Positions 34,607 to 42,911 of a DNA stretch of 64,000 nt are shown here, one piece after another. Position numbers and translations under genes: made by a program. Source of the DNA: Bacteroidota bacterium (lineage in GTDB: Bacteria > Bacteroidota > Bacteroidia > Bacteroidales > Tannerellaceae); contig JAEYVY010000016.1 in the NCBI GenBank assembly GCA_023429375.1, positions 186,001-250,000 of the forward strand, given 5' to 3'. Below the pieces are notes generated by a model, which saw only the letters and a list, made by a program, of their open reading frames with translations, had not been told where the DNA came from and searched no databases. Numbering within the stretch: the first letter of the stretch is position 1; every line of letters begins with the position of its first letter.

Positions 34607-36970
34607 CTATCTATTCAGATAGTGCTCTTTTATTAGTTGCACTAATCTACCGGCATCTTCAAGGAGCGTTTCCACCTCTTTCTCCCATCCGGGCAATTCA
34701 GAGGCAGCCTTTCCGCGGTACTTCTCAAGTTTACGGAGTATGGAAGACGTATGTTGTTCATCTATCTGTTCAAACATGGGGATCATCTTATGAGCCAGCA
34801 AAGCGATACGGTCGATATCCTCCTTTTGCATGGCGTCTTTCATATTCCGGACATTTTCCTCCGCTGCCTCCACAAAAGCACGTAGCACTTCTTTAATCAT
34901 CTCTTCATCGTTGTCTAACATCTCATTCAGCGAATCCATATTGACTGTTTGCTTGCCTCCGGTGACTGACTGCAACGTAGAAAGGCTTACGGGCTTCTTC
35001 AAATAAGCATAAAAACCAAGTTCCTTTGCTTGTGATTCCGTAAAGTCGGCTGTAGCCGTTAAGACGATCACAGGAATATGAGGAATATACCGGTTCACCC
35101 TATTCAAAACATCTACTCCGGTGATAGGCCCCATCTGCATATCTGTTAGTACAAGATCATAAGAGGACGATGCCTGAAGCTCCTTTTCTAGTTCATCAAG
35201 CGTATGGCAGGCCGAAACTGTATGACCAAGACGTTGTAACAGCTTTTCCAACAAAGACAGGAACGAACTATCGTCGTCTATCAACAAGATGCGTTTAGCC
35301 GATTCATCCGGCCGTTCCATTTCTGCAATCTTGATTGGAACAATCAGCGTCACCTGTGTTCCTTTAGACGCTTCGGAAGTGATACGTATACTCCCGTTCA
35401 ACAAATCGACCAGTCCTTTGACAACATACATGCCAAATCCGCTACCCGAGGCCATAGAGGCATGTTCCTTAATTCGCGAGAAGGGTTCGAACACCGTATT
35501 TATCTTATCCTTAGGAATACCAACTCCTGTATCCGTAATCTGACACCATAGGCGACTTTTATGGCAATCGATAGCCAACTCAACTCGTCCCTCATGCGTG
35601 TATTTTACGGCGTTAGATAAGACGTTAATCAGCACCTGCTTTATTCGCAATTCATCGGCCTGCAAACAGATATCTTTCGGAAAATCAAAATCGGTCTTGA
35701 AGTCCAAACCCTTTTGTGTCAATAAGGGGTGGAACATATCACAAATCTCTTCGCAGAAATCGTGGAGAAAAAACTTTTGTTCTTCTTTCTTCAGATGTCC
35801 TTGTTCCAGAGCAGAGAAATTAAGCAGGTTTTCGAGCAAGGTCAGAATATGTTTGCCGGCATGTTCCATCGAATGTATTTCTGTGGGTGTGAACCGCCCT
35901 CCGGATTCCTTCAGTTCGAGTGTTCCCAAAATGGAATTCAAAGGAGTTTTTACGTCGTGTGATACAGAAAGCAAGAGCTGATGACGGCTCTTCATCAAGT
36001 CTTCCGTACGCTTGTTGGCCTCTTCCAACAATTTACGCATTTTATAAGCGCGACTCACATCCTGAAAGATAAGCAATACGAACAGGCCAACGAGTATCAA
36101 GGCAATTCCCCCGCTTATCATAGAATACTTGCTGTTTTCGCTGATGAGGCTATCGCTTCGCTGCACTTCCGTCCAGCGGTTGTAGAGCACATTATCGTAA
36201 AACCGGATTAACGTGGAATAGATCGTTGTCGATATTTCATGGTCAGCATTGATCAGTTTATTCATTTGCTGCTCGATATTATGCAGTCGATTCTTGTATT
36301 CCTCTTCTACCTTTTCCACGATTCCACTCACTTCGCTTGCCAGATAGACACTGTCGGGCTTCATTACTTTTATGGTATCCGACCTGATGACACTTCGAAC
36401 CATAACAGTATCGCTTTCTGACGAAAACAGACCGGAAAGCTTTCGCCAAAATCCCTTTTTGGGGACGGGCATTACCAAGGTATCTTCCACGACTGACGAG
36501 ACAACGACTTCTTGCATGGCCGGAGTATATTGCTCCATGAGTTCCTCTACTTTTCCGGATGTACCTGCAGTAGTTAAGTGTCGGTTCAATTGTAAAATTA
36601 TCTGTCCCTTTTTCTTAAGCAGTTCCTTGATTTCCTGCAACAGCTGATATTGCGTGGAATCACTTGCCGACACTCGCAACGAATCGACCAAAGTTTCCAC
36701 ATCGGTCAAAGTCTTCTGAAAGGCTCGATAGTGTTTAGTCTGCCGGGTAGACACATAACGGTTAACCTCTATTTGAGCCTGATTTACCTTTTCGATCATC
36801 CGATTGGCAAGCAGCAATTCAGTATAATAGAGAGAGACGCGTTCTTTTTGTTCCTTTACATCAGCCTTTATATAATAGGTATAGGCTACAATACCCAAAC
36901 AAATGAGGCTCACGACAAGACAAATCAGAATCGCATTTAGACGGATTTTATGTTCTAATGTTCGTGGCAT
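34607..36970 (-). CDS. Hybrid sensor histidine kinase with receiver and Hpt domains
   Basis: A 787-residue phosphorelay kinase. I chose the ATG at 36970 (MPRTLEHKIRLNAILICLVV), because the frame upstream to 37069 has no family-like sequence and runs into the likely promoter region. It has a first transmembrane helix (about 12-33), a periplasmic helical sensor (about 35-280), a second helix (about 283-306), HisKA with H337 or close by (SVSHDVKTPLNS), HATPase_c (about 450-560, DTGVGIP, GSGFGMYVVKGLV), a receiver with Asp near 607 (LVLTDMQMGPITG) and a C-terminal Hpt domain with His near 727 (LLAHKMIPM). The signal would run His to Asp to His and then to a separate receiver, presumably that of the NtrC-type regulator next door. 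Confidence 0.92.
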   Translation of the reverse strand: MPRTLEHKIRLNAILICLVVSLICLGIVAYTYYIKADVKEQKERVSLYYTELLLANRMIEKVNQAQIEVNRYVSTRQTKHYRAFQKTLTDVETLVDSLRVSASDSTQYQLLQEIKELLKKKGQIILQLNRHLTTAGTSGKVEELMEQYTPAMQEVVVSSVVEDTLVMPVPKKGFWRKLSGLFSSESDTVMVRSVIRSDTIKVMKPDSVYLASEVSGIVEKVEEEYKNRLHNIEQQMNKLINADHEISTTIYSTLIRFYDNVLYNRWTEVQRSDSLISENSKYSMISGGIALILVGLFVLLIFQDVSRAYKMRKLLEEANKRTEDLMKSRHQLLLSVSHDVKTPLNSILGTLELKESGGRFTPTEIHSMEHAGKHILTLLENLLNFSALEQGHLKKEEQKFFLHDFCEEICDMFHPLLTQKGLDFKTDFDFPKDICLQADELRIKQVLINVLSNAVKYTHEGRVELAIDCHKSRLWCQITDTGVGIPKDKINTVFEPFSRIKEHASMASGSGFGMYVVKGLVDLLNGSIRITSEASKGTQVTLIVPIKIAEMERPDESAKRILLIDDDSSFLSLLEKLLQRLGHTVSACHTLDELEKELQASSSYDLVLTDMQMGPITGVDVLNRVNRYIPHIPVIVLTATADFTESQAKELGFYAYLKKPVSLSTLQSVTGGKQTVNMDSLNEMLDNDEEMIKEVLRAFVEAAEENVRNMKDAMQKEDIDRIALLAHKMIPMFEQIDEQHTSSILRKLEKYRGKAASELPGWEKEVETLLEDAGRLVQLIKEHYLNR

Positions 36971-37030
36971 GGGGTAAACAAAAATACAAGACTTATCGTA
37001 AGTCACTGCATTTTTCGGGACTTTTCTCAC

Positions 37031-37070
37031 TTCCACACCTTTTCCCATGGAAGATTTCCACATTTCCACA
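37031..37070 (+). promoter_or_regulatory. Candidate upstream activator sites (TTCCACA repeats)
   Basis: TTCCACA occurs at 37031-37037, 37056-37062 and 37064-37070, and a related TTCCCATGGAA lies between them. These sit roughly 120-160 nt before the predicted start of transcription of the sigma-54 promoter, the usual place for enhancer sites of NtrC-type regulators. Confidence 0.4.
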
Positions 37071-37162
37071 CTTGCGTTGTGGCACGAATCCTTACGCCCT
37101 CACCTATTTATTCTTCTGATTTACTTACCCTTAAAGCATATGTGGTAATAGCGCTGTTTCCA

Positions 37163-37178
37163 TGGCACGAGTATTGGA
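37163..37178 (+). promoter_or_regulatory. Candidate sigma-54 promoter
   Basis: TGGCACG (-24), four bases, then TTGGA (-12) differ from the consensus TGGCACG-N4-TTGCA at one base (C of GC replaced by G). It is 61 nt before the start codon at 37239, with the sigma-54 regulator gene nearby. Confidence 0.6.
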
Positions 37179-37238
37179 TAATATTAATCGAAATTGAAAC
37201 TTTATAAGTTATCGTTTAACAAATTAATTTTTTGAGTT

Positions 37239-37547
37239 ATGAAAACAATGGTATTAGCTATTGCCCTTTTGGCAGGCGGAGGAATGAGCACTTACGCTCT
37301 TCAAGAAACTTCAGTGGACACAACTTCAATAAGTGTAACACAACAAGAAGATGTTTATGTAAAAATTTCCTTCTCAGATTTGAACAGTAACGTACAAAAC
37401 GCAATCACCAAGTTGTCCGACAAATATACTGTGAAAGAGTTGGCCTACAATGCTGAAAAGAAGTTGACGAAAGTTACTTTAATCTCTAAAGAAGATGAAA
37501 GCCAGACGGTTGTTCTATTAGATGACGAAGGAAAACAAATTCAGTAA
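37239..37547 (+). CDS. Small periplasmic protein, PepSY-like
   Basis: A 102-residue exported protein: signal peptide (MKTMVLAIALLAGGGMSTYA), a Thr/Ser/Gln linker and a single compact domain of about 60 residues (VYVKISFSDLNSNVQNAI, YTVKELAYNAEKKLTKVTL, TVVLLDDEGKQIQ) with the alternating helix-strand pattern of PepSY-like/DUF2874 periplasmic proteins. No catalytic residues are evident. It stands behind the candidate sigma-54 promoter, divergent from the hybrid kinase, and is the only gene in its transcript, ended by a terminator at 37652-37690. It may be a feedback or stress protein of the signalling system; that is inference from position. Confidence 0.75.
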   Translation: MKTMVLAIALLAGGGMSTYALQETSVDTTSISVTQQEDVYVKISFSDLNSNVQNAITKLSDKYTVKELAYNAEKKLTKVTLISKEDESQTVVLLDDEGKQIQ

Positions 37548-37651
37548 ATAAACGTAAACCGGAACAGTCTATTTGCTCGTACACTATTTAAAAAAGATAA
37601 AATTATTTCCTAAGCAATAGCTTGTTAGTAACCAATAATTTAGGAAGTAAG

Positions 37652-37690
37652 CCAGAGGGAGACAAAAATTGCTCTCTCTGGTTCTTTTTT
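37652..37690 (+). terminator. Terminator of the small periplasmic protein gene
   Basis: A 10-pair stem, CCAGAGGGAG (37652-37661) with CTCTCTCTGG (37672-37681), one G-U pair, followed by a T-run. It lies 105 nt after the stop at 37547. Confidence 0.8.
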
Positions 37691-37730
37691 ATGGTCAAAA
37701 ATAAAGCAGAAAAGCAGCCTTTTTAGTGCA

Positions 37731-37942
37731 CTTTTTTCAAATCCACATCTGGATGTTATTTATCCTTGATATTCAAAGATAAAAAATCATATCGATCGTT
37801 TTTAAAAAACATCCCGAACGTTTTTAAAAAGCATCGAGGTCTTTTTTTAAAACGTTCGGGATATTTTTTCAACAGCTTCAATAGCTTGATTTTCAAAGCT
37901 TCAATTTTCACACATTCACATCGGGATGACTTCCATTTTTTT
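37731..37942. repeat. Dispersed palindromic intergenic repeat, family A, copy 2
   Basis: Same plan as the copy at 21101-21310: outer segments with GATGTTATTT and TTGATATTCAAAG, then imperfect inverted arms with ACATCCCGAACGTTTTT (from 37804) and its complement (to about 37868) around a loop GCATCGAGGTC. The arms are less perfect than in copy 1. It ends directly before the promoter of the next gene. Confidence 0.85.
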
Positions 37943-37945
37943 GTT

Positions 37946-37953
37946 TATATTTG
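37946..37953 (+). promoter_or_regulatory. -7 element of the 37995 gene
   Basis: TATATTTG matches TAnnTTTG exactly, 42 nt before the start codon at 37995. The -33 position falls inside repeat A and has no TTTG. Confidence 0.5.
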
Positions 37954-37994
37954 AACAGACGAATTTTCGATTGTTTAATTAAACAGCATGTGTT

Positions 37995-38354
37995 ATGAAA
38001 AGATTACTTCTTACTTTCTGCAGCCTGTTTCTTTGCCTTGCGCTCTACGCTCAAAACAAAGATATAGCCAAACTATGGGATTATACAGCCCCTGAAGCGC
38101 CCTACGGATATCAGGAAGGAACAATCCTCATCAAAGAAAAGGATGGAAAACTTAATGGAGAAATCCGCATCCAACAATCTACTATCGCCATCAAAGAAAT
38201 TAAAAAAGTAGAAAACGCTTATGTCTGGAGCTTCTATGTGGAAGGACAACCTGTAGATATTAAACTTACACCCAAAGGCAAAAATCAATTAGAAGGCAAT
38301 GCATTAAGCGGGGGCATGAACATCCCGTTTACCTGTAAACCTGCAAAAAAATAA
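37995..38354 (+). CDS. Small secreted protein of unknown function
   Basis: A 119-residue exported protein with signal peptide MKRLLLTFCSLFLCLALYA. The mature part (NKDIAKLWDYTAPEAPYGYQ, GTILIKEKDGKLNGEIRIQ, PVDIKLTPKGKNQLEGNALS) is a small beta-rich domain of about 100 residues resembling lipocalin-like or DUF-type domains that measure ligand in the periplasm; I do not recognise a named family. The phrase KLNGEI and the repeated ILIKEK/DIKLTPKG strand pattern suggest an open beta-barrel. It lies 10 nt before the split lysine exporter genes on the same strand and may share their transcript. Confidence 0.75.
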   Translation: MKRLLLTFCSLFLCLALYAQNKDIAKLWDYTAPEAPYGYQEGTILIKEKDGKLNGEIRIQQSTIAIKEIKKVENAYVWSFYVEGQPVDIKLTPKGKNQLEGNALSGGMNIPFTCKPAKK

Positions 38355-38364
38355 TTTATCGCAC

Positions 38365-38646
38365 ATGTTCATTATCATTGGAATTATGTTTGGCGGTATA
38401 GGAATTGGCTATCTTCTGCGGAAGATAGCCTTTCTTGAAAAGCTGAACAAAAGCATCTCACTAACCATTTATTTATTACTTTTCTTATTAGGCATTTCGG
38501 TGGGCAATAACGACACCATTATGAACAACCTCGGCACATTAGGGGGTGAAGCCCTCCTGATTGCTCTTGCTGCAACATTGGGAAGTGTCACTGCCGCATG
38601 GGGGGTATACCATTTTTTCTTTAAAGAAAAGGAGGTCAAAGAATGA
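38365..38646 (+). CDS. lysO: Lysine exporter LysO, N-terminal half
   Basis: A 93-residue membrane protein with three hydrophobic helices (for example MFIIIGIMFGGIGIGYLL, SLTIYLLLFLLGISVG, ALLIALAATLGSVTAAWGVY). It matches the N-terminal third of LysO (YbjE), the L-lysine and thialysine exporter, which in E. coli is one chain of about 299 residues. The stop of this gene overlaps the start of the C-terminal part by four bases (ATGA), so the two are surely translated together. The combined length is 301, nearly the same as a single LysO. Confidence 0.85.
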   Translation: MFIIIGIMFGGIGIGYLLRKIAFLEKLNKSISLTIYLLLFLLGISVGNNDTIMNNLGTLGGEALLIALAATLGSVTAAWGVYHFFFKEKEVKE

Positions 38647-39269
38647 AAGGAAGCCTTATCATAGTCGGGTTCTTTGTACTAGGATGCCTCTTAGGTCGTG
38701 CAGATATCCTGCCTTCGTCCTTGACCGAACAGAATTATACGATGTATGTGCTCTATCTGCTGATGCTACAAGTGGGGCTCAGCATCGGAAGCGACAAAAA
38801 GTTGAAAGAGATTCTGTCAAGCATACGCCCTCATCTGCTCTTGGTACCGATTGCAACTATTACGGGTACGCTGATTGCCTCGGCCCTTATCAGTTTTGCT
38901 ATCAGTCGGTGGACCGTGTTCGACTGTTTGGCCGTAGGAAGCGGATTTGCCTATTACTCTCTATCCTCGATATTAGTTACGGAGCTGAAAGAAGCATCTC
39001 TGGGTGTTCAGATGGCAGCCGAATTAGGAACAATCGCTTTGATGGCCAATATATTTCGTGAAATCATAGCGCTACTTGCCGCACCTGTTTTTGTCAAGTA
39101 TTTCGGACGTCTGGCTCCTATCTGTGCTGGTGGAGCGACAACTATGGATACAACACTGCCCGTCATCACGCGTTACTGTGATAAAGACATGGTGTTCATT
39201 TCTATTTTCCACGGTATATTGGTAGACTTGACTGTACCGTTTTTCGTTCCCTTTTTCTGTTCTCTTTAA
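38643..39269 (+). CDS. lysO: Lysine exporter LysO, C-terminal half
   Basis: A 208-residue membrane protein with five or six helices and the LysO core motifs (MYVLYLLMLQVGLSIGSD, SGFAYYSLSSILVTEL, APICAGGATTMDTTLPVI, FHGILVDLTVPFFVPFF). It is the larger part of the exporter whose N-terminus is encoded just upstream. In Bacteroidales the split form is common as I recall, so this is not a frameshift: both parts have clean starts and stops. It exports lysine and related cationic amino acids from the cytoplasm. The gene ends 24 nt before the convergent protease-propeller-barrel gene. Confidence 0.92.
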   Translation: MKGSLIIVGFFVLGCLLGRADILPSSLTEQNYTMYVLYLLMLQVGLSIGSDKKLKEILSSIRPHLLLVPIATITGTLIASALISFAISRWTVFDCLAVGSGFAYYSLSSILVTELKEASLGVQMAAELGTIALMANIFREIIALLAAPVFVKYFGRLAPICAGGATTMDTTLPVITRYCDKDMVFISIFHGILVDLTVPFFVPFFCSL

Positions 39270-39293
39270 ACGGTTGTTTGGGATTCTCCAAGA

Positions 39294-42188
39294 TCAGAAT
39301 GACATGGAGAAAACACTTTCGGCCTGAAACGAACCGTACTCAACGGGCTGAATCAGACGAAGACCAATCGTCACCGGGAAATTCAAACGGAAAAAGTTAC
39401 AATCGAAAAGCAAATCGATCCCGAAAGAGGTGTAGGTATCCCATCGGGCTTGAGATTTGTCTCTTTGATTGGCCGTTAGATCGTAAAACAAATTACTTCT
39501 GAAGCGCTTGATATAAGCCAGATTTCCGATGCTCACATCCGGACAGTATATCGTGAAGGCATAATCGGCCTTGGCAGATAGCATTTGTCTGGACTGATAC
39601 ATATACTCATATCCGCGTGGATTATCCAGCAAACGTTTGGAGAAGAAAAACGCTTTGCCATCAACGCTTTGGAATTGGTAACCCAAACGAAGCATGAGTC
39701 CATCGTTCTTCTTCAAGCCAGGCAAGTAGGTGGTCAGGCGAGCGGCATAAAGCGACCCGAAATTCTCCGAATTGCCGGGAGTAAACAGATGCTGCAAACG
39801 TACTTGGTAACCTAACCGGGGATAAATATCACGCAAGGCCATCTTCTGATAGCTATAGTATCTGAGTTCAGAGAGGAGATATTGAAATCCGGCCATGCGT
39901 CCGCTCTTCCATTGCTGATATTTATCGTTGGTATAATAATAGGTAAGAGCGGGTTGAAACCCTCGAACGAGATGTCCCTTGGATAGATTTAACGGAAGAT
40001 AAACTTGGGCTTCAGCCTCTACCCTGTGCCTTCCTGCAATCGAAATAGAGTCGTAGCTCTTTCCTTCCTCATCCTTTTTCCAATTCAAGTCAAATGCTTT
40101 ACCACCATAATCAAGCGAAAAATTAAATACAGGGAATAGCCCCTTATAGCTAAATGCCATTTTTCCGTGATGCTCCCTGTCGGCATAATACCACCCTGCT
40201 TGCAGGATCATCGTATTTAAGGCATTTTGAGAAAGCACCATGGCTCCGGGTCTTAACAAAGTGGAAAAGTCGTCACCTTGCATAGCGGCAACATCCATCG
40301 CATCATAATAGAAAGGAGCCCAGCTATGAACACGCAACAGATTCAACGCCTTTCGATAAGGTTTCGTTTCAAAGGGTACTTCAGCGAAAGTAGCGTCATC
40401 CATGTTAAAGCTTTCCTGTGAAGCAATAGTTTCTGCCAATTCATACGTATAAGGCGTATTGAAATCAGTCGGTTTTGCATTAAGTTGAGCTATGGAAACG
40501 AACGAAATACGATGTCCCTTGGCTTGATAATCGGCAAAATACAACCGTTCGCCATCTGAGGTAACAGAAGGGGTAAACGCTCCGAAGCGGGATATAGTCA
40601 GTTGCTCTGCCTTTCCGGTAGTCAGATCCATACGATAGATATTATTCGTTCCGTCAACTCCCGACTCAAAATAAAGCCTATCGTCCTTGTAATACAGAGA
40701 GGATAGATTGACGGATAGCGGGCCGAGCAATTCACACCACTCAGCCGTCCGACAATCCAACAGCATCAGACGGATTCCCTTATCACCAATCACCAATGCG
40801 GCCAACTCATCCTCATCGACAAACACCAGATCCTTTACAAACGCATTGCCGGGGATATCAAATCGGGCTACTTCTTCAAAACCATCTCTCTTCATCAAAA
40901 GAATATGATTGCGGCCGTCTTCCTCTGGTTTCGAAAAGGCAATCTCTGTGCCCGAAGGTGTAATAGCCGGAGTCAGCAATCTGTCTGCACAAGTTAATGT
41001 ACTGACCTGGCGGGTAGCCAAATCAAGGCATTTTAAAACAGAATAATTTTGATGAGTCCACCGTAAACCGGGCTCATATTCCATCCAATACAGTTTATCT
41101 TGTGAATGAATCAGTTTACTGTTGACAGTTCCCGTATAAACGACTCGTTTCTCTTTTCCATTTCTGATTTCCACCAACGAATTAATTTCTTCAATACCTG
41201 ATTTCAAGGCAAAAACGATACTGTCCCCTACCACAATCGGATATTGATAGGAAGTATAAAGTTTATTCTCTGGCGATACGATTGTCTGCTTATCAGAAAA
41301 ACCAGACAATGCATACGCACTATCCTGCCTGCTCCATTCATTTTCTAAATAGGCATAGGTATCGGCAAACAAACGCTTCGTGTTCATTCCCGTATAATGC
41401 TTCAGTGCATTAGAGAATGGAGGGATCGAAAAGAATCGTCGAGGGAAACGATGCGCTACTTTATTCCAGATATCTCCTCCATATTGTTGTCTCGCATACG
41501 CTGTCATATGATAGCCAAGGGCATAATAGGTTGATGTGTAATCTTTATATGACCCCATATACCACTTATCAAGTGAAAAGAAGTTTTTCTCCATCATCTG
41601 AGCACGGAACGGCATGTGAAATTCCGGCAATCGCCCTCGTCCGCTATTCGACATGGCAGCTTCTGTAGCGACTGCATCACCTTCAAAAAACCAGGAAGGA
41701 ACGGCAAAGGAAGATACACCTGAAACCTGTTCTCCGAAAAGATAATAAAACGGCTTAAACACCCCTCCCATCAATTTGGCCGTTTGCAGTACGTGACGAG
41801 ATTCGTGCAAAACCAATTGTCTATCCCACTTCTGTGCATTCAAGGAAGTAGGTGGCGTTGTTAACAGTTCCATCCTTCGTGGGGCAAAGGCAACCATACC
41901 ATTTGATAGCATATTTCCGGGGTGGAGAATAACGGGAAACTTCCGTTTGATGGAATAATTCATTGTTGCCTGTTCATAAGGATAGGCATTTTCCAGAAGC
42001 TGAGCATATACATAAGCAACCGAATCAGTTCCTTCCGGAAAAATCAGTTTATAATGCTGTGTCTTGCCTATACGCCATCTCAACGAAGCCGGATCTGTTC
42101 CATAATCGACAAACTGTCCCGAACTGTAAAAAGGTATGATTAAAAAGACAAATAAGAGTATATAAGGAGTGGACGATAAGTTTCTCAT
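39294..42188 (-). CDS. Metalloprotease/TolB propeller/outer-membrane beta-barrel fusion
   Basis: A 964-residue exported protein (ATG at 42188, four codons after a first Met; both leave a signal peptide, SSTPYILLFVFLIIPFYSSG). About residues 30-230 form a gluzincin-like metalloprotease domain: HESRH at about 128-132 fits HExxH, and SWFFEGDA about 37 residues later can supply the third zinc ligand (Glu). Next come propeller repeats of the TolB type (about 270-590; TPSGTEIAFSKPEEDG, FTPSVTSDGERLYFADY). The last 350 residues have alternating aromatic strands and end in Phe (FQAESVFSMSF), as in an outer-membrane barrel. I know no characterised protein with all three parts in one chain. It has its own promoter (42228-42256). 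Confidence 0.8.
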   Translation of the reverse strand: MRNLSSTPYILLFVFLIIPFYSSGQFVDYGTDPASLRWRIGKTQHYKLIFPEGTDSVAYVYAQLLENAYPYEQATMNYSIKRKFPVILHPGNMLSNGMVAFAPRRMELLTTPPTSLNAQKWDRQLVLHESRHVLQTAKLMGGVFKPFYYLFGEQVSGVSSFAVPSWFFEGDAVATEAAMSNSGRGRLPEFHMPFRAQMMEKNFFSLDKWYMGSYKDYTSTYYALGYHMTAYARQQYGGDIWNKVAHRFPRRFFSIPPFSNALKHYTGMNTKRLFADTYAYLENEWSRQDSAYALSGFSDKQTIVSPENKLYTSYQYPIVVGDSIVFALKSGIEEINSLVEIRNGKEKRVVYTGTVNSKLIHSQDKLYWMEYEPGLRWTHQNYSVLKCLDLATRQVSTLTCADRLLTPAITPSGTEIAFSKPEEDGRNHILLMKRDGFEEVARFDIPGNAFVKDLVFVDEDELAALVIGDKGIRLMLLDCRTAEWCELLGPLSVNLSSLYYKDDRLYFESGVDGTNNIYRMDLTTGKAEQLTISRFGAFTPSVTSDGERLYFADYQAKGHRISFVSIAQLNAKPTDFNTPYTYELAETIASQESFNMDDATFAEVPFETKPYRKALNLLRVHSWAPFYYDAMDVAAMQGDDFSTLLRPGAMVLSQNALNTMILQAGWYYADREHHGKMAFSYKGLFPVFNFSLDYGGKAFDLNWKKDEEGKSYDSISIAGRHRVEAEAQVYLPLNLSKGHLVRGFQPALTYYYTNDKYQQWKSGRMAGFQYLLSELRYYSYQKMALRDIYPRLGYQVRLQHLFTPGNSENFGSLYAARLTTYLPGLKKNDGLMLRLGYQFQSVDGKAFFFSKRLLDNPRGYEYMYQSRQMLSAKADYAFTIYCPDVSIGNLAYIKRFRSNLFYDLTANQRDKSQARWDTYTSFGIDLLFDCNFFRLNFPVTIGLRLIQPVEYGSFQAESVFSMSF

Positions 42189-42227
42189 GAATAAAAACAC
42201 ATTTATTTAACCATTTATCATTGGATA

Positions 42228-42256
42228 CAAATATAGGTTAACCTATTCGTTTACAA
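42228..42256 (-). promoter_or_regulatory. Promoter of the protease-propeller-barrel gene
   Basis: The minus strand reads TTG (42254-42256), 18 nt, TATATTTG (42228-42235). The leader to the start at 42188 is short, about 30 nt. Confidence 0.65.
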
Positions 42257-42298
42257 CAATAGAGAGCTTATAAATAGTAAAAAATTGAGATGATTTAT

Positions 42299-42328
42299 TT
42301 TGTATTACGAATAAAACCCGTACCTTTG
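42299..42328 (+). promoter_or_regulatory. Promoter of the rplM operon
   Basis: TTTG (42299-42302), 18 nt, TACCTTTG (42321-42328) followed by C matches the Bacteroidetes sigma-ABfr promoter at both elements, as expected for a strongly expressed ribosomal-protein operon. Confidence 0.8.
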
Positions 42329-42367
42329 CAAGCCGAATATTATCTAAGTTTAGTCTAAGAGTTTAGT

Positions 42368-42415
42368 TTTTAGCACATTGTACTTTCATGTGTCCTTAGA
42401 TACAATGGGCTAAAA
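42368..42415 (+). ncRNA. L13-type leader hairpin upstream of rplM
   Basis: Arms 42368-42382 (TTTTAGCACATTGTA) and 42401-42415 (TACAATGGGCTAAAA) pair over 14 of 15 positions around an 18-base loop, in the leader of the L13-S9 operon. A stem-loop here fits an autoregulatory binding site for L13, as known for ribosomal-protein leaders in other bacteria, but it is not followed by a T-run. Confidence 0.55.
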
Positions 42416-42450
42416 TGTTTTTTAGTAATTAATTAAATTTTTTATTAGCA

Positions 42451-42906
42451 GTGGATACTTTAAGTTATAAGACCATTTCTGCAAACAAGGCAACTGTAAA
42501 CAAAGAATGGGTGATTGTCGATGCGACAGGTCAGTCTTTGGGACGTATTGGCTCAAAAGTAGCAAAACTTTTGCGCGGTAAGTACAAACCAAACTTCACT
42601 CCTCATGTTGATTGTGGTGATAACGTAATCGTTATTAATGCAGACAAAGTCGTTCTAACAGGAAACAAATGGAACGATCGTATTTATTTGAGATACACCG
42701 GATACCCCGGAGGACAACGCGAGTTTACACCAGCTTCTTTAGCTAAGAAAGGTGAAAGCCGTTTGTTCTTGAAAGTAGTGAAAGGCATGTTACCAAAGAA
42801 CCGCCTAGGAGCAAAGTTGCTTACGAACCTTCACGTATATGCAGGAAGTGAACATCCTCATGAAGCTCAGCAACCTAAGTTAATCGATATAAATTCACTT
42901 AAATAA
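42451..42906 (+). CDS. rplM: 50S ribosomal protein L13
   Basis: A 151-residue ribosomal protein. The start codon is GTG at 42451 (product begins MDTLSYKTISANKATV). Family features are clear: WVIVDATGQSLGRIGSKVAKLLRGK near the N-terminus (shown here only as WVIVDATGQSLGR), NADKVVLTGNKW, and VKGMLPKNRLG. L13 is an early-assembly protein of the large subunit. It lies first in an operon with rpsI (5 nt gap), as in most bacteria, and has a conserved-looking hairpin leader and a strong promoter. Confidence 0.97.
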   Translation: MDTLSYKTISANKATVNKEWVIVDATGQSLGRIGSKVAKLLRGKYKPNFTPHVDCGDNVIVINADKVVLTGNKWNDRIYLRYTGYPGGQREFTPASLAKKGESRLFLKVVKGMLPKNRLGAKLLTNLHVYAGSEHPHEAQQPKLIDINSLK

Positions 42907-42911
42907 TAACA

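Noticed and set aside
36971..37069. Longer N-terminus for the hybrid histidine kinase
   Set aside because: The extra 33 residues are basic and unlike a membrane sensor start, and they overlap the TTCCACA repeats. MPRTLEHKIRL with the first membrane helix is a better start.
37080..37096. Second TGGCACG at about 37080 as another sigma-54 promoter
   Set aside because: The -12 part reads CTTA and not TTGC; it is kept only as a possible weak remnant.
38365..39269. Frameshift in lysO
   Set aside because: Both parts have their own start and stop with an ATGA overlap, which is a natural split and not a sequencing error.
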